Positions 16,491-25,443 of a stretch of DNA of 64,000 nucleotides are shown here, piece by piece. The position numbers and the translations under genes were made by a program. The notes beneath the pieces are model-generated. The model had not been told where the DNA came from, made no database searches, and saw nothing but the letters and a program-made list of their open reading frames with translations. Location of the stretch: the NCBI RefSeq assembly GCF_019219075.1, contig NZ_JAHUWJ010000026.1, positions 1 through 64,000 of the forward strand. The letters are read 5' to 3'. This DNA comes from Chitinophaga sp. sic0106 (GTDB taxonomy: Bacteria; Bacteroidota; Bacteroidia; Chitinophagales; Chitinophagaceae). Each line of letters begins with the position of its first letter. The first letter of the stretch is position 1.

Positions 16491-17519
16491 ATGCGAGCAG
16501 TAATCTTTAACAGAATTGGTTGGTGCACAATGTTGCTGGTAATGCTGGCAACAGCAGCTGAAGCGCAGCGCCGTGGTGGTACAACCCGCCGCAGAACTGC
16601 AACACAGGCTGCCGCCCCTCAACAAGATCCCAACGCACCGGTGGTGAATCCGGCAACTGGTAACGCCGTTGCTACTCCCCCTCCCCCTCCTGCAGGCGCT
16701 GCTCCAACAGCTGCCGCAGCCCCTGTGGATACTCCGCGTAAATCGCTGCGTATCGACGGTGTGGTAGAACGTAACCTCGCGAGAGAACGCGTACCTATCG
16801 TGTACGACTATATCCGCGAAGATGACCGCTTCTGGGAAAAACGCGTCTGGCAAGTGATCGACGTGAGGGAAAAAATCAATCTGCCTTTCCAATACAATGT
16901 AGAGGATGAAGCAGGTACCAATCAGCTGTTTATCAGTATTCTGCTCAACGCAATTAAAAACAAGGAAGTAGAAGCCTTCAACCCTATAGACGATCGCTTC
17001 ACAACCCTGATGCCGTACGATGAGATCGAAAAGAAAATCTCCGGTGAAGAAAGACAGGTGCGTTCCATCGACCCTGTAACCGGTGAGGAAAAGCTGGTAA
17101 CCACCCGCGACGACTTCGATCCCAACACTATCAAACAATACAAGATCAAAGAAGTATGGGTATTCGATAAAGAAGCCTCACAGCTCAAAGTTCGTATACT
17201 CGGTATTGCACCACTCATGTCCCGTATGAACGAAGACGGTTCGGTACGTGCCTCTATCCCACTGTTCTGGGTGTACTACCCGGATATGCGCCCTGTGCTG
17301 GCTAAATACGATGTGTATAATCAAAACAACGACGCATCTACCATCAGCTGGGAAGACCTCTTCGAAATGCGCTTCTTTGGCAGTTATGTAGTGAAGGAAA
17401 ACAACACTTATAACCGCGAAATCAAAGATTACATCAAAGATGGTACAATGCGCCTCCTCGAAGGTCAGGCCATCAAAGACCGTATCTTCAACAAAGAACA
17501 GGACCTCTGGCAGTATTAA
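16491..17519 (+). CDS. gldN: GldN type IX secretion ring protein
   Basis: A 342-residue exported protein with a signal peptide (about 1-26, ending AEA-QR). A low-complexity Arg/Ala/Pro segment (about 26-85, with six consecutive prolines) precedes the conserved GldN region, with YDYIREDDRFWEKRVWQVID near 105-124. GldN/PorN joins GldK in the ring. It is the last gene of the cluster and is followed by a strong terminator. The proline-rich linker is longer than I would expect for the shortest family members, which is common in Chitinophaga-type proteins. Confidence 0.95.
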   Translation: MRAVIFNRIGWCTMLLVMLATAAEAQRRGGTTRRRTATQAAAPQQDPNAPVVNPATGNAVATPPPPPAGAAPTAAAAPVDTPRKSLRIDGVVERNLARERVPIVYDYIREDDRFWEKRVWQVIDVREKINLPFQYNVEDEAGTNQLFISILLNAIKNKEVEAFNPIDDRFTTLMPYDEIEKKISGEERQVRSIDPVTGEEKLVTTRDDFDPNTIKQYKIKEVWVFDKEASQLKVRILGIAPLMSRMNEDGSVRASIPLFWVYYPDMRPVLAKYDVYNQNNDASTISWEDLFEMRFFGSYVVKENNTYNREIKDYIKDGTMRLLEGQAIKDRIFNKEQDLWQY

Positions 17520-17548
17520 TCGCTACATCTGACCTGATCATACAACAG

Positions 17549-17586
17549 AAAAGGCAATCAGTATACACTGATTGCCTTTTCTTTTA
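17549..17586 (+). terminator. Intrinsic terminator after gldN
   Basis: A perfect 14-bp stem, AAAAGGCAATCAGT / ACTGATTGCCTTTT, loop ATAC (17549-17580), followed by CTTTTAT. Confidence 0.93.
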
Positions 17587-17594
17587 TAGCTTTG
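17587..17594 (+). promoter_or_regulatory. -7 element for the DinB-family gene
   Basis: TAGCTTTG matches TAnnTTTG and lies directly after the gldN terminator. Predicted start near 17600, about 13 nt before the ATG. Confidence 0.45.
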
Positions 17595-17612
17595 TTGAAA
17601 ATACTGTAGCAG

Positions 17613-18194
17613 ATGGCCCCCGTTAATTCCCAGCAATTCCTGCAACAACTTAAAAATCAGGTTACCACGGCACGTGCACTCGCAACATCCCATTTCGGTG
17701 GACAACCGGATATGGCTCTCCTTCAACCACCACAGCCTAACAGCTGGAGCGCCATCCAATGCCTCGAACATCTCAACTCCTACGGCCGTTTTTATCTCCC
17801 TGCATTGGGAAAAGCCATAGAACAGGCAGTCATAAAAGGTACCAGGGCTGATCCTGCGTTTCGCAGCGGCCTCGTTGGCGGCTGGTTTACCCGGCTCATG
17901 CTGCCAGACAGCAGCGGTAACCCCAAATCAAAAATGCAGGCCCCCAAAGATCATCAGCCCATTATCCAGCTTTCTGCTGATAAAGTGCTGAAAGAATTTG
18001 TGGAACAACAGGTAGAAATGGAAAGTCTGCTCGTGGCCGCCACCCGGATTAATCTCGAAAAAGTGAAGGTACCCACCTCCCTGTCATCCTTTATTCGTAT
18101 GTCCGCCGGCGATACCTTTGCCTTCCTCATTGCACATATGCAGCGCCACCTGCGCCAGGCCGAAAGAGCTATTGCGGCAGCGAAACATTCGTAG
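17613..18194 (+). CDS. DinB-family putative metal-dependent protein
   Basis: A 193-residue four-helix-bundle protein of the DinB/YfiT type. The three expected metal-binding histidines are visible: H53 in CLEHLN, and H175 and H179 in AHMQRHLRQ. Family members include thiol-dependent S-transferases and proteins of unknown function; nothing here identifies the substrate. Its last 26 bp overlap the 3' end of uvrC on the opposite strand, so the two converge without an intervening terminator. Confidence 0.85.
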   Translation: MAPVNSQQFLQQLKNQVTTARALATSHFGGQPDMALLQPPQPNSWSAIQCLEHLNSYGRFYLPALGKAIEQAVIKGTRADPAFRSGLVGGWFTRLMLPDSSGNPKSKMQAPKDHQPIIQLSADKVLKEFVEQQVEMESLLVAATRINLEKVKVPTSLSSFIRMSAGDTFAFLIAHMQRHLRQAERAIAAAKHS

Positions 18195-20004
18195 TGCCTT
18201 CTTCCGGATGGAAATAATCCCAAATAATTTTTGCCTTTGCATTGCCCACTTCCTTCACCAGGTCTTCAAGGGGCAGCTGCTTTATTTTGTTTACAGAGCG
18301 GAAGGTTTTCAGTAGCTGTGTAGCAGTATTCTGCCCAATGCCCTTAATCCCTTCCAATTCGTTCTTAAAGGTGCCTTTGGAGCGCTTATTTCTATGAAAA
18401 GTAATACCGAAGCGGTGTACCTCATCGCGGATGCGGCGGATCAGTTTCAGGCTCTCACTGTTGAAAGGCAGTTTGATGCTTTCCGAGTCACCAGGGAAAA
18501 AGATTTCTTCCTCATTCTTTGCCAGCCCCACCACCGTCATACTCCCAATGAGGTTGAGCGCCCGGATACTATCCATGGCAGCGCCCAGTTGTCCCTTACC
18601 TCCATCAATGATCACCAGTTGTGGTAATGGCTCTCCTTCCGCCAGGAGTCTGCTGTAGCGCCGATGCACTACTTCCGTCATAGAGGCAAAGTCGTTGATG
18701 CCCTGAACCGTTTTAATATTGAAATGCCGGTAATCTTTTTTGGAGGCTACTCCGTCTTTAAACACCACGCAGGCCGATACCGGATAAGCACCCTGGAAAT
18801 TGGAGTTATCAAAACACTCGATATGCAATGGGAGCACCGGTAATTCCAGGTCTGCCTGCAGTTGATACAGCACCTGCTTCCTTTCCATATCACTCTTGCC
18901 TTCCAGGTGCAGGATTTTTTTGCGGTACAGCTCTTCCTTGAAGTAGTTCACATTTTTCTCCGACAGTTCCAGCAGTTTCTTTTTATCCCCGCTCTTAGGT
19001 ACCGTAAGGGTTACCTCATGTTCCGGATACTCAATCGGAATGGGCACTACTATCTCCCTGTTAATACTTTTAAACACATCCCGCAGATAGGCTATGGCAT
19101 ATACCAGCACCTCTTCCTCGGTTTCTTCCAGTTGTTTTTCCAGTGTTACCGTTTTGGTATCCGCAATGGTGCCATTCAGGATACGCAGGTAATTGACGTA
19201 GGCATGGTTGCCTTCACTGATGATGCTGAAAACGTCCATATTACCCAGGCGGGTATTCACAATGGTGGATTTGGCCGAGTAGGCGCGCAGACTCTCAATT
19301 TTCTTGCGCATAATTTCCGCCTTTTCGAACTCCATGTTAGTGGCGAAATAGGTCATCTCCTCCTTAAAAAGATTCATCACCGGTGCCAGGTTTCCTTTCA
19401 GGATATTTTTTACCTGGGAGAGATTTTCGCGGTAGTCTGCTTCCGTTTGCAAGCCCTCGCAGGGGCCTTTACAGTTGCCCAGGTGGTATTCCAGGCATAC
19501 CTTGAATTTGCCTTTTCGTATATTCTGCTCCGATAGGTTCAGGTTGCAGGTTCGCAAAGGAATATTGTATTTGATGATCTCCAGCAGCTCGCGTACACGC
19601 CCAACGGACGTGAACGGACCCAGGTACTCACTCCCATCCTTCACCACATTCCTGGTAAGAAATACCCGTGGAAAGGGCTCGTGTTTGATCACGATGTAGG
19701 GATAGGTTTTATCATCCTTGAGATTGATATTGTATTTAGGCTGGAATTGCTTGATGAGCGAGTTTTCCAGCAGAAATGCATCCTGTTCGGAGTCTACAAT
19801 GGTAAACTCAATATGATGGATGTGTTCAACGAGTTTCCTCGTTTTATAGTTATCGTGATTCTTTACAAAATAGGAACTGACGCGTTTGCGGAGGCTTTTG
19901 GCCTTTCCCACGTACAATAATGTGCCCTGCTCGTCGTAGTATTTGTAAATACCTGCCTGTACCGGTATCGTGTGTGAAATGCTTTGAAATTCTGCTCCCG
20001 TCAT
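18169..20004 (-). CDS. uvrC: Excinuclease ABC subunit C
   Basis: A 611-residue UvrC, normal length. The GIY-YIG nuclease domain is at about 14-95 (GIY at 18-20, YVG at 31-33) and makes the 3' incision. The UVR coiled domain is near 205-240, the RNase H-like endonuclease half (5' incision) near 380-540 with ECFDNSNFQGAYPVS, and helix-hairpin-helix repeats at the C-terminus (LEGIKGIGQNTATQLL). Acts with UvrA and UvrB in nucleotide excision repair. It follows a small lipoprotein gene by 2 bp, so the two form an operon. Confidence 0.97.
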   Translation of the reverse strand: MTGAEFQSISHTIPVQAGIYKYYDEQGTLLYVGKAKSLRKRVSSYFVKNHDNYKTRKLVEHIHHIEFTIVDSEQDAFLLENSLIKQFQPKYNINLKDDKTYPYIVIKHEPFPRVFLTRNVVKDGSEYLGPFTSVGRVRELLEIIKYNIPLRTCNLNLSEQNIRKGKFKVCLEYHLGNCKGPCEGLQTEADYRENLSQVKNILKGNLAPVMNLFKEEMTYFATNMEFEKAEIMRKKIESLRAYSAKSTIVNTRLGNMDVFSIISEGNHAYVNYLRILNGTIADTKTVTLEKQLEETEEEVLVYAIAYLRDVFKSINREIVVPIPIEYPEHEVTLTVPKSGDKKKLLELSEKNVNYFKEELYRKKILHLEGKSDMERKQVLYQLQADLELPVLPLHIECFDNSNFQGAYPVSACVVFKDGVASKKDYRHFNIKTVQGINDFASMTEVVHRRYSRLLAEGEPLPQLVIIDGGKGQLGAAMDSIRALNLIGSMTVVGLAKNEEEIFFPGDSESIKLPFNSESLKLIRRIRDEVHRFGITFHRNKRSKGTFKNELEGIKGIGQNTATQLLKTFRSVNKIKQLPLEDLVKEVGNAKAKIIWDYFHPEEGTTNVSLPQ

Positions 20005-20006
20005 GA

Positions 20007-20591
20007 TTACAGCTGGTTTTTAGCGCCTGCTTTTACTGATATTTCCAATTCTTTCGGTGAAAGAAATGCAATTTTCTGATAAGTGTTAATGAGAATGGAT
20101 TTACCTCGCTGGTAAATCAAATGTTGCCGGTATTCGTATACCATGTTGGATGTAAAGGACTGTACGGTAACCTGTTGAATGGTTCCATTCTTATCCAGTT
20201 CCATCGTGATTTCTTCGGGATTGGTTTGTACACCTTTTGATTTGTAGATGACAGATTTCCGGCCGGAAAACGGATCGGCCAGGCTGGTAGTATCGTATGC
20301 ATCACGCAGGGAGGGTTTATTCAGATCTATGTCCAGGAAAGGCTTCAGGAGGTGTTGTACTGCATTGGAGTCCTTACTGTCAAAGGTGGACTGTGCAGAT
20401 TGCCCGTTTAGCAGTACCGTTTTTTCCATGGTGCCGCCAGCCTGCACCAGCAGTTTTTCTTCTGACTTAAAATATCCGGGCAGATCTATGAATTTATCAG
20501 GTTGCCCTGTAACAGGTTTGGGAGTGATGTTGCTGCAGGCGGTAAAAGCCAGCAGAGATGCGAGTAAAAATAATGCCGGGTGGTTCCTCAT
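20007..20591 (-). CDS. Hypothetical lipoprotein upstream of uvrC
   Basis: A 194-residue protein with a lipoprotein signal (MRNHPALFLLASLLAFTAC, lipid Cys19). The mature part is predicted mostly beta and I do not recognise a family. It ends 2 bp before the uvrC start. A TAATTTTG -7-like element at 20596-20603 is so close to the ATG that the mRNA would be nearly leaderless, if that element is used. Function unknown. Confidence 0.8.
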   Translation of the reverse strand: MRNHPALFLLASLLAFTACSNITPKPVTGQPDKFIDLPGYFKSEEKLLVQAGGTMEKTVLLNGQSAQSTFDSKDSNAVQHLLKPFLDIDLNKPSLRDAYDTTSLADPFSGRKSVIYKSKGVQTNPEEITMELDKNGTIQQVTVQSFTSNMVYEYRQHLIYQRGKSILINTYQKIAFLSPKELEISVKAGAKNQL

Positions 20592-20620
20592 ACTGCAAAA
20601 TTAATACTTATCAGGGGCAT

Positions 20621-20647
20621 AAAAAATGCGCCGTAAAAACGGCGCAT
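20621..20647 (-). terminator. Second terminator-like hairpin after gpmI
   Basis: ATGCGCCGT / ACGGCGCAT, a 9-bp perfect stem, followed on the minus strand by TTTTT. It lies 245 nt past the gpmI stop and just before the lipoprotein promoter, insulating the lipoprotein-uvrC operon. Confidence 0.75.
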
Positions 20648-20829
20648 CGATGCATGAGCAAATCTGTCGAGAGCACTAAAAATATGAATATCAGTCATGT
20701 AGACTGCATTATAATCGGTTTGGTAGATGTTAAACGTCAGTGAATGATCAAAAGTTACAGGGCATCAGAAAAAAGGATCATTTAGTTATCTAGTACCTTG
20801 TAAAGTTGGCCAGTACCGGGGTTTTGCAA

Positions 20830-20865
20830 TAAAGAAAGGTTGTCACAAATGTATGCGACAACCTT
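20830..20865 (-). terminator. Terminator-like hairpin after gpmI
   Basis: AAGGTTGTC / GACAACCTT (20836-20844 with 20857-20865), with CTTTATTG following on the minus strand, 27 nt past the gpmI stop. Confidence 0.6.
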
Positions 20866-20891
20866 CAGATTATGTGAAAAAAGATAAAATA

Positions 20892-22415
20892 TTACACCAA
20901 TAAATTTCCGGTCATTTCCGGAGGAACCGGTAATCCCATGAAATGCAGAATTGTAGGGGCGATATCACCGAGTTTACCATCTTTTACCTGACCCTGGAAG
21001 TCCTTGCTGATTATGAAGAACGGTACGAGGTTTAAGGTATGTGCGGTATTAGGTGTGCCATCGGAGTTAACCATGAAATCAGCGTTACCATGATCGGCAG
21101 TAAGGAACACTACGTAATCGCTCGCGAGTGCAGCGGTCACTACGCGCTCTACGCAATGGTCAACGGTTTCTACTGCTTTTACGGCTGCTTCAAATACGCC
21201 GGTATGGCCTACCATGTCAGCATTAGCGAAATTCAGCGCGATAAAGTCGGCCGATTTGCTTTCCAGCTCTGGTACGATCATATCGGTGATTTCGTTGGCG
21301 CTCATTTCCGGTTGCAGGTCGTAGGTGGCTACTTTTGGAGAAGGCACCATCAGCCGGCGTTCGCCATCGAATTCTTTTTCACGGCCACCGGAGAAGAAGA
21401 AGGAAACGTGCGGGTATTTTTCGGTTTCGGCTATACGAATCTGTTTCAGACCGTTGTTGAATACTACTTCACCGAGGGTCATGTTCAGGTTATCATTTTC
21501 GAAGATAACGTGTACATTCTTAAAGGTTTTGTCGTATTCCGTCATGGTGGTATAGTACAGGCTGAGCGGCTTCATACCGAATTCAGGGAACTCTTTCTGG
21601 GTGAGAACTTCGGTGATTTCGCGGCAGCGGTCTGTACGGAAGTTGAAGCAAAGCACGGCATCGCCTTCCTGGATGGTGGCCAGTGGCTGACCTTCCGCAT
21701 TGGTAGCGATGATAGGCTTGATAAATTCGTCGGTTACACCTTCCGCGTAAGATGCTTTTACTGCGGTAATAACATCCTGGGTAGGGGTACCGGTGCCTTT
21801 TACCAGGGCATCATAAGCGAGTTGTACACGTTCCCAGCGTTTATCGCGGTCCATGGCGTAGTAACGGCCGGTGATGGAGGCGATCTGACCAACGGAGGTT
21901 TTCAGGTGAGCGCTGAGATCTTCCAGGTAGCCTAAGCCACTTTTAGGATCGGTGTCCCTGCCGTCTGTGAAGGCGTGGATAAATACTTTCTCTACTCCGT
22001 TAGCTTTGGCAATGTCTGTCAATGCTTTCAGGTGGCTGATATGAGAGTGTACACCACCGTCGCTCACGAGGCCGATGAGGTGTAATGCTTTATGGTTGTT
22101 TTTAGCATGTGCCAGGGTGTCGAGCAGTACCTTGTTTTGTGCCAGTTCCCCATCGCGTGCAGCTACGTTGATGCGTTGGAGTTCCTGGTATACGATACGG
22201 CCGGCACCGATGTTGAGGTGACCTACTTCAGAGTTACCCATCTGTCCTTCCGGCAAACCTACATCTTCACCGCAGGTAATCAGATTGCTATGTGGGTATT
22301 TGCTATATAAACTACTAACAAATGGCGTTTTAGCGTTTGCAATGGCATCTGCAGCAGGTACTTTACCTTCGCCCCATCCATCCATGATGACGAGAATGGC
22401 TCTTTTCTTTTCCAT
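20892..22415 (-). CDS. gpmI: 2,3-bisphosphoglycerate-independent phosphoglycerate mutase
   Basis: A 507-residue cytosolic iPGM that interconverts 3- and 2-phosphoglycerate in glycolysis using two Mn ions. Metal ligand D12 in MDGWGEG and the phosphorylated serine S62 in MGNSEVGHLNIGAGR are present. The C-terminal metal motif VFLTADHGNADFM and NTAHTLNLVPF are intact. Length is normal. It stands alone, divergent from the DUF4783-nadC side, and is followed by two hairpins. I found no clear TAnnTTTG element close to its start. Confidence 0.97.
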   Translation of the reverse strand: MEKKRAILVIMDGWGEGKVPAADAIANAKTPFVSSLYSKYPHSNLITCGEDVGLPEGQMGNSEVGHLNIGAGRIVYQELQRINVAARDGELAQNKVLLDTLAHAKNNHKALHLIGLVSDGGVHSHISHLKALTDIAKANGVEKVFIHAFTDGRDTDPKSGLGYLEDLSAHLKTSVGQIASITGRYYAMDRDKRWERVQLAYDALVKGTGTPTQDVITAVKASYAEGVTDEFIKPIIATNAEGQPLATIQEGDAVLCFNFRTDRCREITEVLTQKEFPEFGMKPLSLYYTTMTEYDKTFKNVHVIFENDNLNMTLGEVVFNNGLKQIRIAETEKYPHVSFFFSGGREKEFDGERRLMVPSPKVATYDLQPEMSANEITDMIVPELESKSADFIALNFANADMVGHTGVFEAAVKAVETVDHCVERVVTAALASDYVVFLTADHGNADFMVNSDGTPNTAHTLNLVPFFIISKDFQGQVKDGKLGDIAPTILHFMGLPVPPEMTGNLLV

Positions 22416-22771
22416 ATCCTAATTAAGGTTATTTTTAAATTTGTTCCCGAGGGGTGAAAATACTCATAATGGATTGAAATACTATCTAAATCTTTCCAGG
22501 TAGATCGTATTTTCGCGGGACAAAAAGATTCAGAAACTTTGGGCTGAAGAGGAGACACTATTTCCCGCACTGAGTGCGGAAGCAGACGCTGCAAAAATGA
22601 AAGTTTTGCATATTTTAATATTTATATAAAAAAACATATAAAAGAGATGCAATGGCTATGCCCTTCAAAGCTACCACGATGATGGGATTTTGTTGACTTA
22701 CAGGGCGTTTGGCATAGTTTTCGCTTTTAATTTGAGTTAGAAAAATCACATTTTTAATTAAATAACTGACA
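22416..22771. other. Divergent intergenic region, 356 bp
   Basis: Separates gpmI (minus) from the DUF4783 gene (plus). One minus-strand TAGCTTTG (about 22669-22676) is the only TAnnTTTG match noticed, and would give gpmI a leader of about 245 nt. An imperfect TTCCCGCAC/GTGCGGAA hairpin occurs near 22559-22580. No ORF is supported. Confidence 0.5.
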
Positions 22772-23182
22772 ATGAAAAAGCTTTTGATTGTGCTGGGGAT
22801 ATTGTTGGGAGGAGTTATTTCAGCATTTACGCTGTCGGCAAGCTCGTATGAAGTTTCAGTAGCAGGGCCTTTTGAAGATGTTGTAGGAGCTATCAAACAG
22901 GGAGATGTGAATGGCTTATCCCGTTACATGGATGCGAACGTTGAGATTAACATGACGGGAAAATCCAATTCTTACAGCAAAGCTCAGGCTGAGATTATTT
23001 TAAAAGATTTCTTTTCTAAAAACCCGGTAAAAGGGTTTGAGCTGGTGCACCAGGGAGGTGACGGTTCCCGTTTCGGTATTGGTAACCTGACCACCTCCGG
23101 AGGAACTTACCGTCTTTCCTTCTTTTTGCAGAAGAAAGGGAATACGATGGTGCTCAATGAGCTCCGTTTCGAAAATAAATAG
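22772..23182 (+). CDS. Exported DUF4783 protein
   Basis: A 136-residue protein with a signal peptide (about 1-23). The mature domain matches DUF4783, a small NTF2-like fold in Bacteroidota, with FEDVVGAIKQGDVNGLSRYM (34-53) and an ending of antiparallel strands (LSFFLQKKGNTMVLNELRFE). The ligand is unknown. The gene often sits before nadC in this phylum, as here. A strong terminator separates the two, so they are neighbours but not obviously co-transcribed. Confidence 0.88.
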   Translation: MKKLLIVLGILLGGVISAFTLSASSYEVSVAGPFEDVVGAIKQGDVNGLSRYMDANVEINMTGKSNSYSKAQAEIILKDFFSKNPVKGFELVHQGGDGSRFGIGNLTTSGGTYRLSFFLQKKGNTMVLNELRFENK

Positions 23183-23215
23183 ATGTACAACACATAAATT
23201 AGTTGAAAAACCCCG

Positions 23216-23250
23216 GTGCCCCGCATTTAATTGCGGGGCACTTTTTATTT
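23216..23250 (+). terminator. Intrinsic terminator after the DUF4783 gene
   Basis: GTGCCCCGCA / TGCGGGGCAC, a 10-bp stem (23216-23225 with 23232-23241), then TTTTTATTTTT. The T tract merges with the nadC -7 element. Confidence 0.93.
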
Positions 23251-23253
23251 TTG
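23246..23253 (+). promoter_or_regulatory. -7 element for nadC
   Basis: TATTTTTG matches TAnnTTTG and is embedded in the T tract of the preceding terminator. Predicted start near 23259, about 33 nt before the nadC ATG. Confidence 0.4.
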
Positions 23254-23291
23254 CGCAACTTGCGGGCAAGAAGCCGCTAAAATAAACGCGT

Positions 23292-24143
23292 ATGTTAGAC
23301 CAAGCAGCGCTAAATGCCTTCATCAGAAGCGCATTAGCAGAAGATATAGGAACAGGTGATCATTCCACCCTGGCAAGCATTCCTCCGGACGCCAAAGGGA
23401 ACGCCAGGCTTAAAATTAAGGAAGACGGTATCCTGGCCGGCATGGAAGTGGCAGCAGCTATTTTCAAATGGCTGGATATGTTTACGGTATTTACCCCGCT
23501 TAAAAATGACGGGGACGCCATGAAAGCAGGTGAAGTGGCTTTTGAGGTGAATGCAGCCGTACACACCCTCCTGATGGGGGAACGCCTCGTGCTCAACTGC
23601 ATGCAGCGGATGAGCGGCATTGCCACCCTCACCCACCAATACACCGAAAAGCTCAAAGGCTACCATACACGTATACTCGATACCCGCAAAACGACGCCTA
23701 ACTTCCGCATGCTGGAAAAAGAAGCGGTACGCATAGGTGGTGGCGTAAACCACCGCATGGGCCTGTACGATATGATCATGCTGAAGGACAATCACATTGA
23801 CTTTTCCGGAGGAATCACCGCTGCGGTTACCAAAACCGTATCCTACCTGCAGGAACGCCATCTCCCCCTGAAAATAGAGGTGGAAACCCGTAACCTGGAA
23901 GATGTGAGGGAAGCGCTGGCCGTAGGGCACGTGGATCGCATTATGCTTGATAACTTTACACCTGATCAGATTGTTGAAGCTATGAAGCTGATCAATGGCC
24001 GGGTAGAAACGGAAGCCTCCGGTGGCATAAACCTGGATACCATTGAAGATTATGCAAAAACCGGGGTGGACTTCATCTCCGTTGGTGCTATTATTCACCA
24101 TGCCGTGAGCCTGGATCTCAGCCTGAAAGCTATTATTTTATAA
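23292..24143 (+). CDS. nadC: Nicotinate-nucleotide pyrophosphorylase (carboxylating)
   Basis: A 283-residue cytosolic enzyme converting quinolinate and PRPP to nicotinate mononucleotide in de novo NAD synthesis. Family motifs are ERLVLNCMQRMSGIAT (97-112), TRKTTP (131-136), GGGVNHRMGLYD (149-160) and KDNH (165-168). Length is normal. nadA and nadB are not in the window. The lipid kinase gene follows after 9 bp, so the two are co-transcribed. Confidence 0.97.
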   Translation: MLDQAALNAFIRSALAEDIGTGDHSTLASIPPDAKGNARLKIKEDGILAGMEVAAAIFKWLDMFTVFTPLKNDGDAMKAGEVAFEVNAAVHTLLMGERLVLNCMQRMSGIATLTHQYTEKLKGYHTRILDTRKTTPNFRMLEKEAVRIGGGVNHRMGLYDMIMLKDNHIDFSGGITAAVTKTVSYLQERHLPLKIEVETRNLEDVREALAVGHVDRIMLDNFTPDQIVEAMKLINGRVETEASGGINLDTIEDYAKTGVDFISVGAIIHHAVSLDLSLKAIIL

Positions 24144-24152
24144 ACCGCTATT

Positions 24153-25031
24153 TTGAAAAAGATTCTATTTATCATCAACCGCAAAGCGGGTACCGACAGG
24201 CAGAAGCACCTCGATGGTGCCATCAGCCGATACTTCCCTGCCACGGAATACAGCGTGGAAATCACTCACCTGGCCTATCTCGGCCATGGTAAAGACCTCG
24301 CCGCAGCCGCGGTGAAAAACGGCGTCCATACAGTGGTAGCTGTTGGTGGCGACGGTTCCATCAATGAAATTGCACAAGGTCTGGTAGGTACTGATGCCGC
24401 CCTCGCCATTGTTCCGCTGGGCAGTGGCAACGGTTTGGCCAGAGCCCTAAAAATTCCACTGGACGCAAATAAGGCCCTACAGCTGATTGTAGCCAACAAA
24501 CAAAAAACGATGGACGTTGGCTTTGCCAACGAACACCTTTTCCTCAGCAATGCCGGCGTAGGTTTCGACGCCCTGGTGGCGGAGGAATTTCGTCATACCA
24601 CCAAACGGGGTCTGTATGGCTACGCTAAACTGGTGATACAACGTTTTAACAGCTACCGGCCGGAAGCCTATACCATCAATATCGATGGCAAAGAGCTGGA
24701 AGAAAAAGCATTTCTGCTCACGGTGGCCAACGGCAACCAGTTCGGATACGAATTCAAACTGGCGCCACGCGCCAGCGTTTTCGACGGCATGCTGGATGTC
24801 TGCATCATGCCACCGGTTAAATTCCTGGAGCTGCTCCCGATAAGTTTACACTCTCTGAAGGGAAATATTGATAAAACACGTTATCTTAAACATTATACAG
24901 GAAAAACTATTACCATCACCGGCAACAGCTTGCAGTTCCTGCAGGTGGACGGTGACGCGGTTCCTTTCACCGGCAATGAAGTTACATTGCGGATACAGGA
25001 AAAAGCGATCAGGGTGGTCGTAAATTCATAA
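24153..25031 (+). CDS. Diacylglycerol kinase-family lipid kinase (YegS/BmrU type)
   Basis: A 292-residue lipid kinase. The DAGK catalytic domain begins MKKILFIINRKAGT, with the nucleotide-binding GGDGSINE (65-72) and PLGSGNGLAR (88-97). The start is TTG at 24153, since no ATG precedes the conserved first strand. Members phosphorylate diacylglycerol or related lipids (YegS acts on phosphatidylglycerol in vitro); the specific lipid here is unknown. It follows nadC by 9 bp and precedes the SUI1 gene by 19 bp. Confidence 0.92.
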   Translation: MKKILFIINRKAGTDRQKHLDGAISRYFPATEYSVEITHLAYLGHGKDLAAAAVKNGVHTVVAVGGDGSINEIAQGLVGTDAALAIVPLGSGNGLARALKIPLDANKALQLIVANKQKTMDVGFANEHLFLSNAGVGFDALVAEEFRHTTKRGLYGYAKLVIQRFNSYRPEAYTINIDGKELEEKAFLLTVANGNQFGYEFKLAPRASVFDGMLDVCIMPPVKFLELLPISLHSLKGNIDKTRYLKHYTGKTITITGNSLQFLQVDGDAVPFTGNEVTLRIQEKAIRVVVNS

Positions 25032-25050
25032 CTTTTAAAATGTTGGGAAG

Positions 25051-25386
25051 ATGTCTAAAAAGAAAGCAAACAACAGTGGTATAGTATACTCAACAGATCC
25101 TAACTTTTCTTTGGAGCCTGAGCCGCAGGAAGAACAGGAAACCCTGGCCCCTGCTAATCAAATGCTCAAAGTGAAACTGGATACAAAGCAACGTGCCGGC
25201 AAAGTAGTAACGATTGTAGATGGATTTGCAGGGAAAGAAGAAGACCTGGAAAAACTTGGAAAAGAACTGAAAACCAAGTGTGGTACCGGTGGTAGTGTTA
25301 AAGACGGAATTATCCTGATACAGGGAGATTACAGAGAAAAAATTTTAAAATGGCTGCAGGACTGGGGCTATAAGAAAACTAAATAA
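25051..25386 (+). CDS. SUI1/YciH-family translation factor
   Basis: A 111-residue protein with a polar, variable N-terminus (1-35) and one SUI1 domain (about 36-110), containing GTGGSVKDGIILIQGDYRE, the pattern shared with eukaryotic eIF1 and E. coli YciH. YciH affects initiation fidelity in vitro; its physiological role in bacteria is unsettled. It is the last gene of nadC-lipid kinase-SUI1 and is followed by a strong terminator. Confidence 0.93.
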   Translation: MSKKKANNSGIVYSTDPNFSLEPEPQEEQETLAPANQMLKVKLDTKQRAGKVVTIVDGFAGKEEDLEKLGKELKTKCGTGGSVKDGIILIQGDYREKILKWLQDWGYKKTK

Positions 25387-25390
25387 ACAG

Positions 25391-25425
25391 AAGGGGCTGA
25401 TAAATATCAGCCCCTTTTTCGTATT
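25391..25425 (+). terminator. Intrinsic terminator after the SUI1 gene
   Basis: AAGGGGCTGAT / ATCAGCCCCTT stem region (25391-25415) followed by TTTTTC. It lies between converging genes and the T tract serves the plus strand. Confidence 0.88.
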
Positions 25426-25443
25426 TGCTTTTTTAACTAAACC

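Larger units (their letters stand above)
20592..20891. other. Intergenic region, 300 bp, with two hairpins
   Basis: Lies downstream of gpmI on the minus strand. It holds two terminator-like hairpins (20836-20865 and 20621-20647) and no ORF I would support. The 170 bp between the hairpins show no other recognisable element. Confidence 0.6.

Noticed and set aside
21039-21935. 298-codon plus-strand open frame
   Set aside because: Antisense to gpmI, no recognisable domain; a shadow frame.
25051-25386. Sign of archaeal or eukaryotic transfer (SUI1 gene)
   Set aside because: SUI1/YciH proteins are established in many bacteria, including Bacteroidota, so the gene alone is not evidence of transfer.
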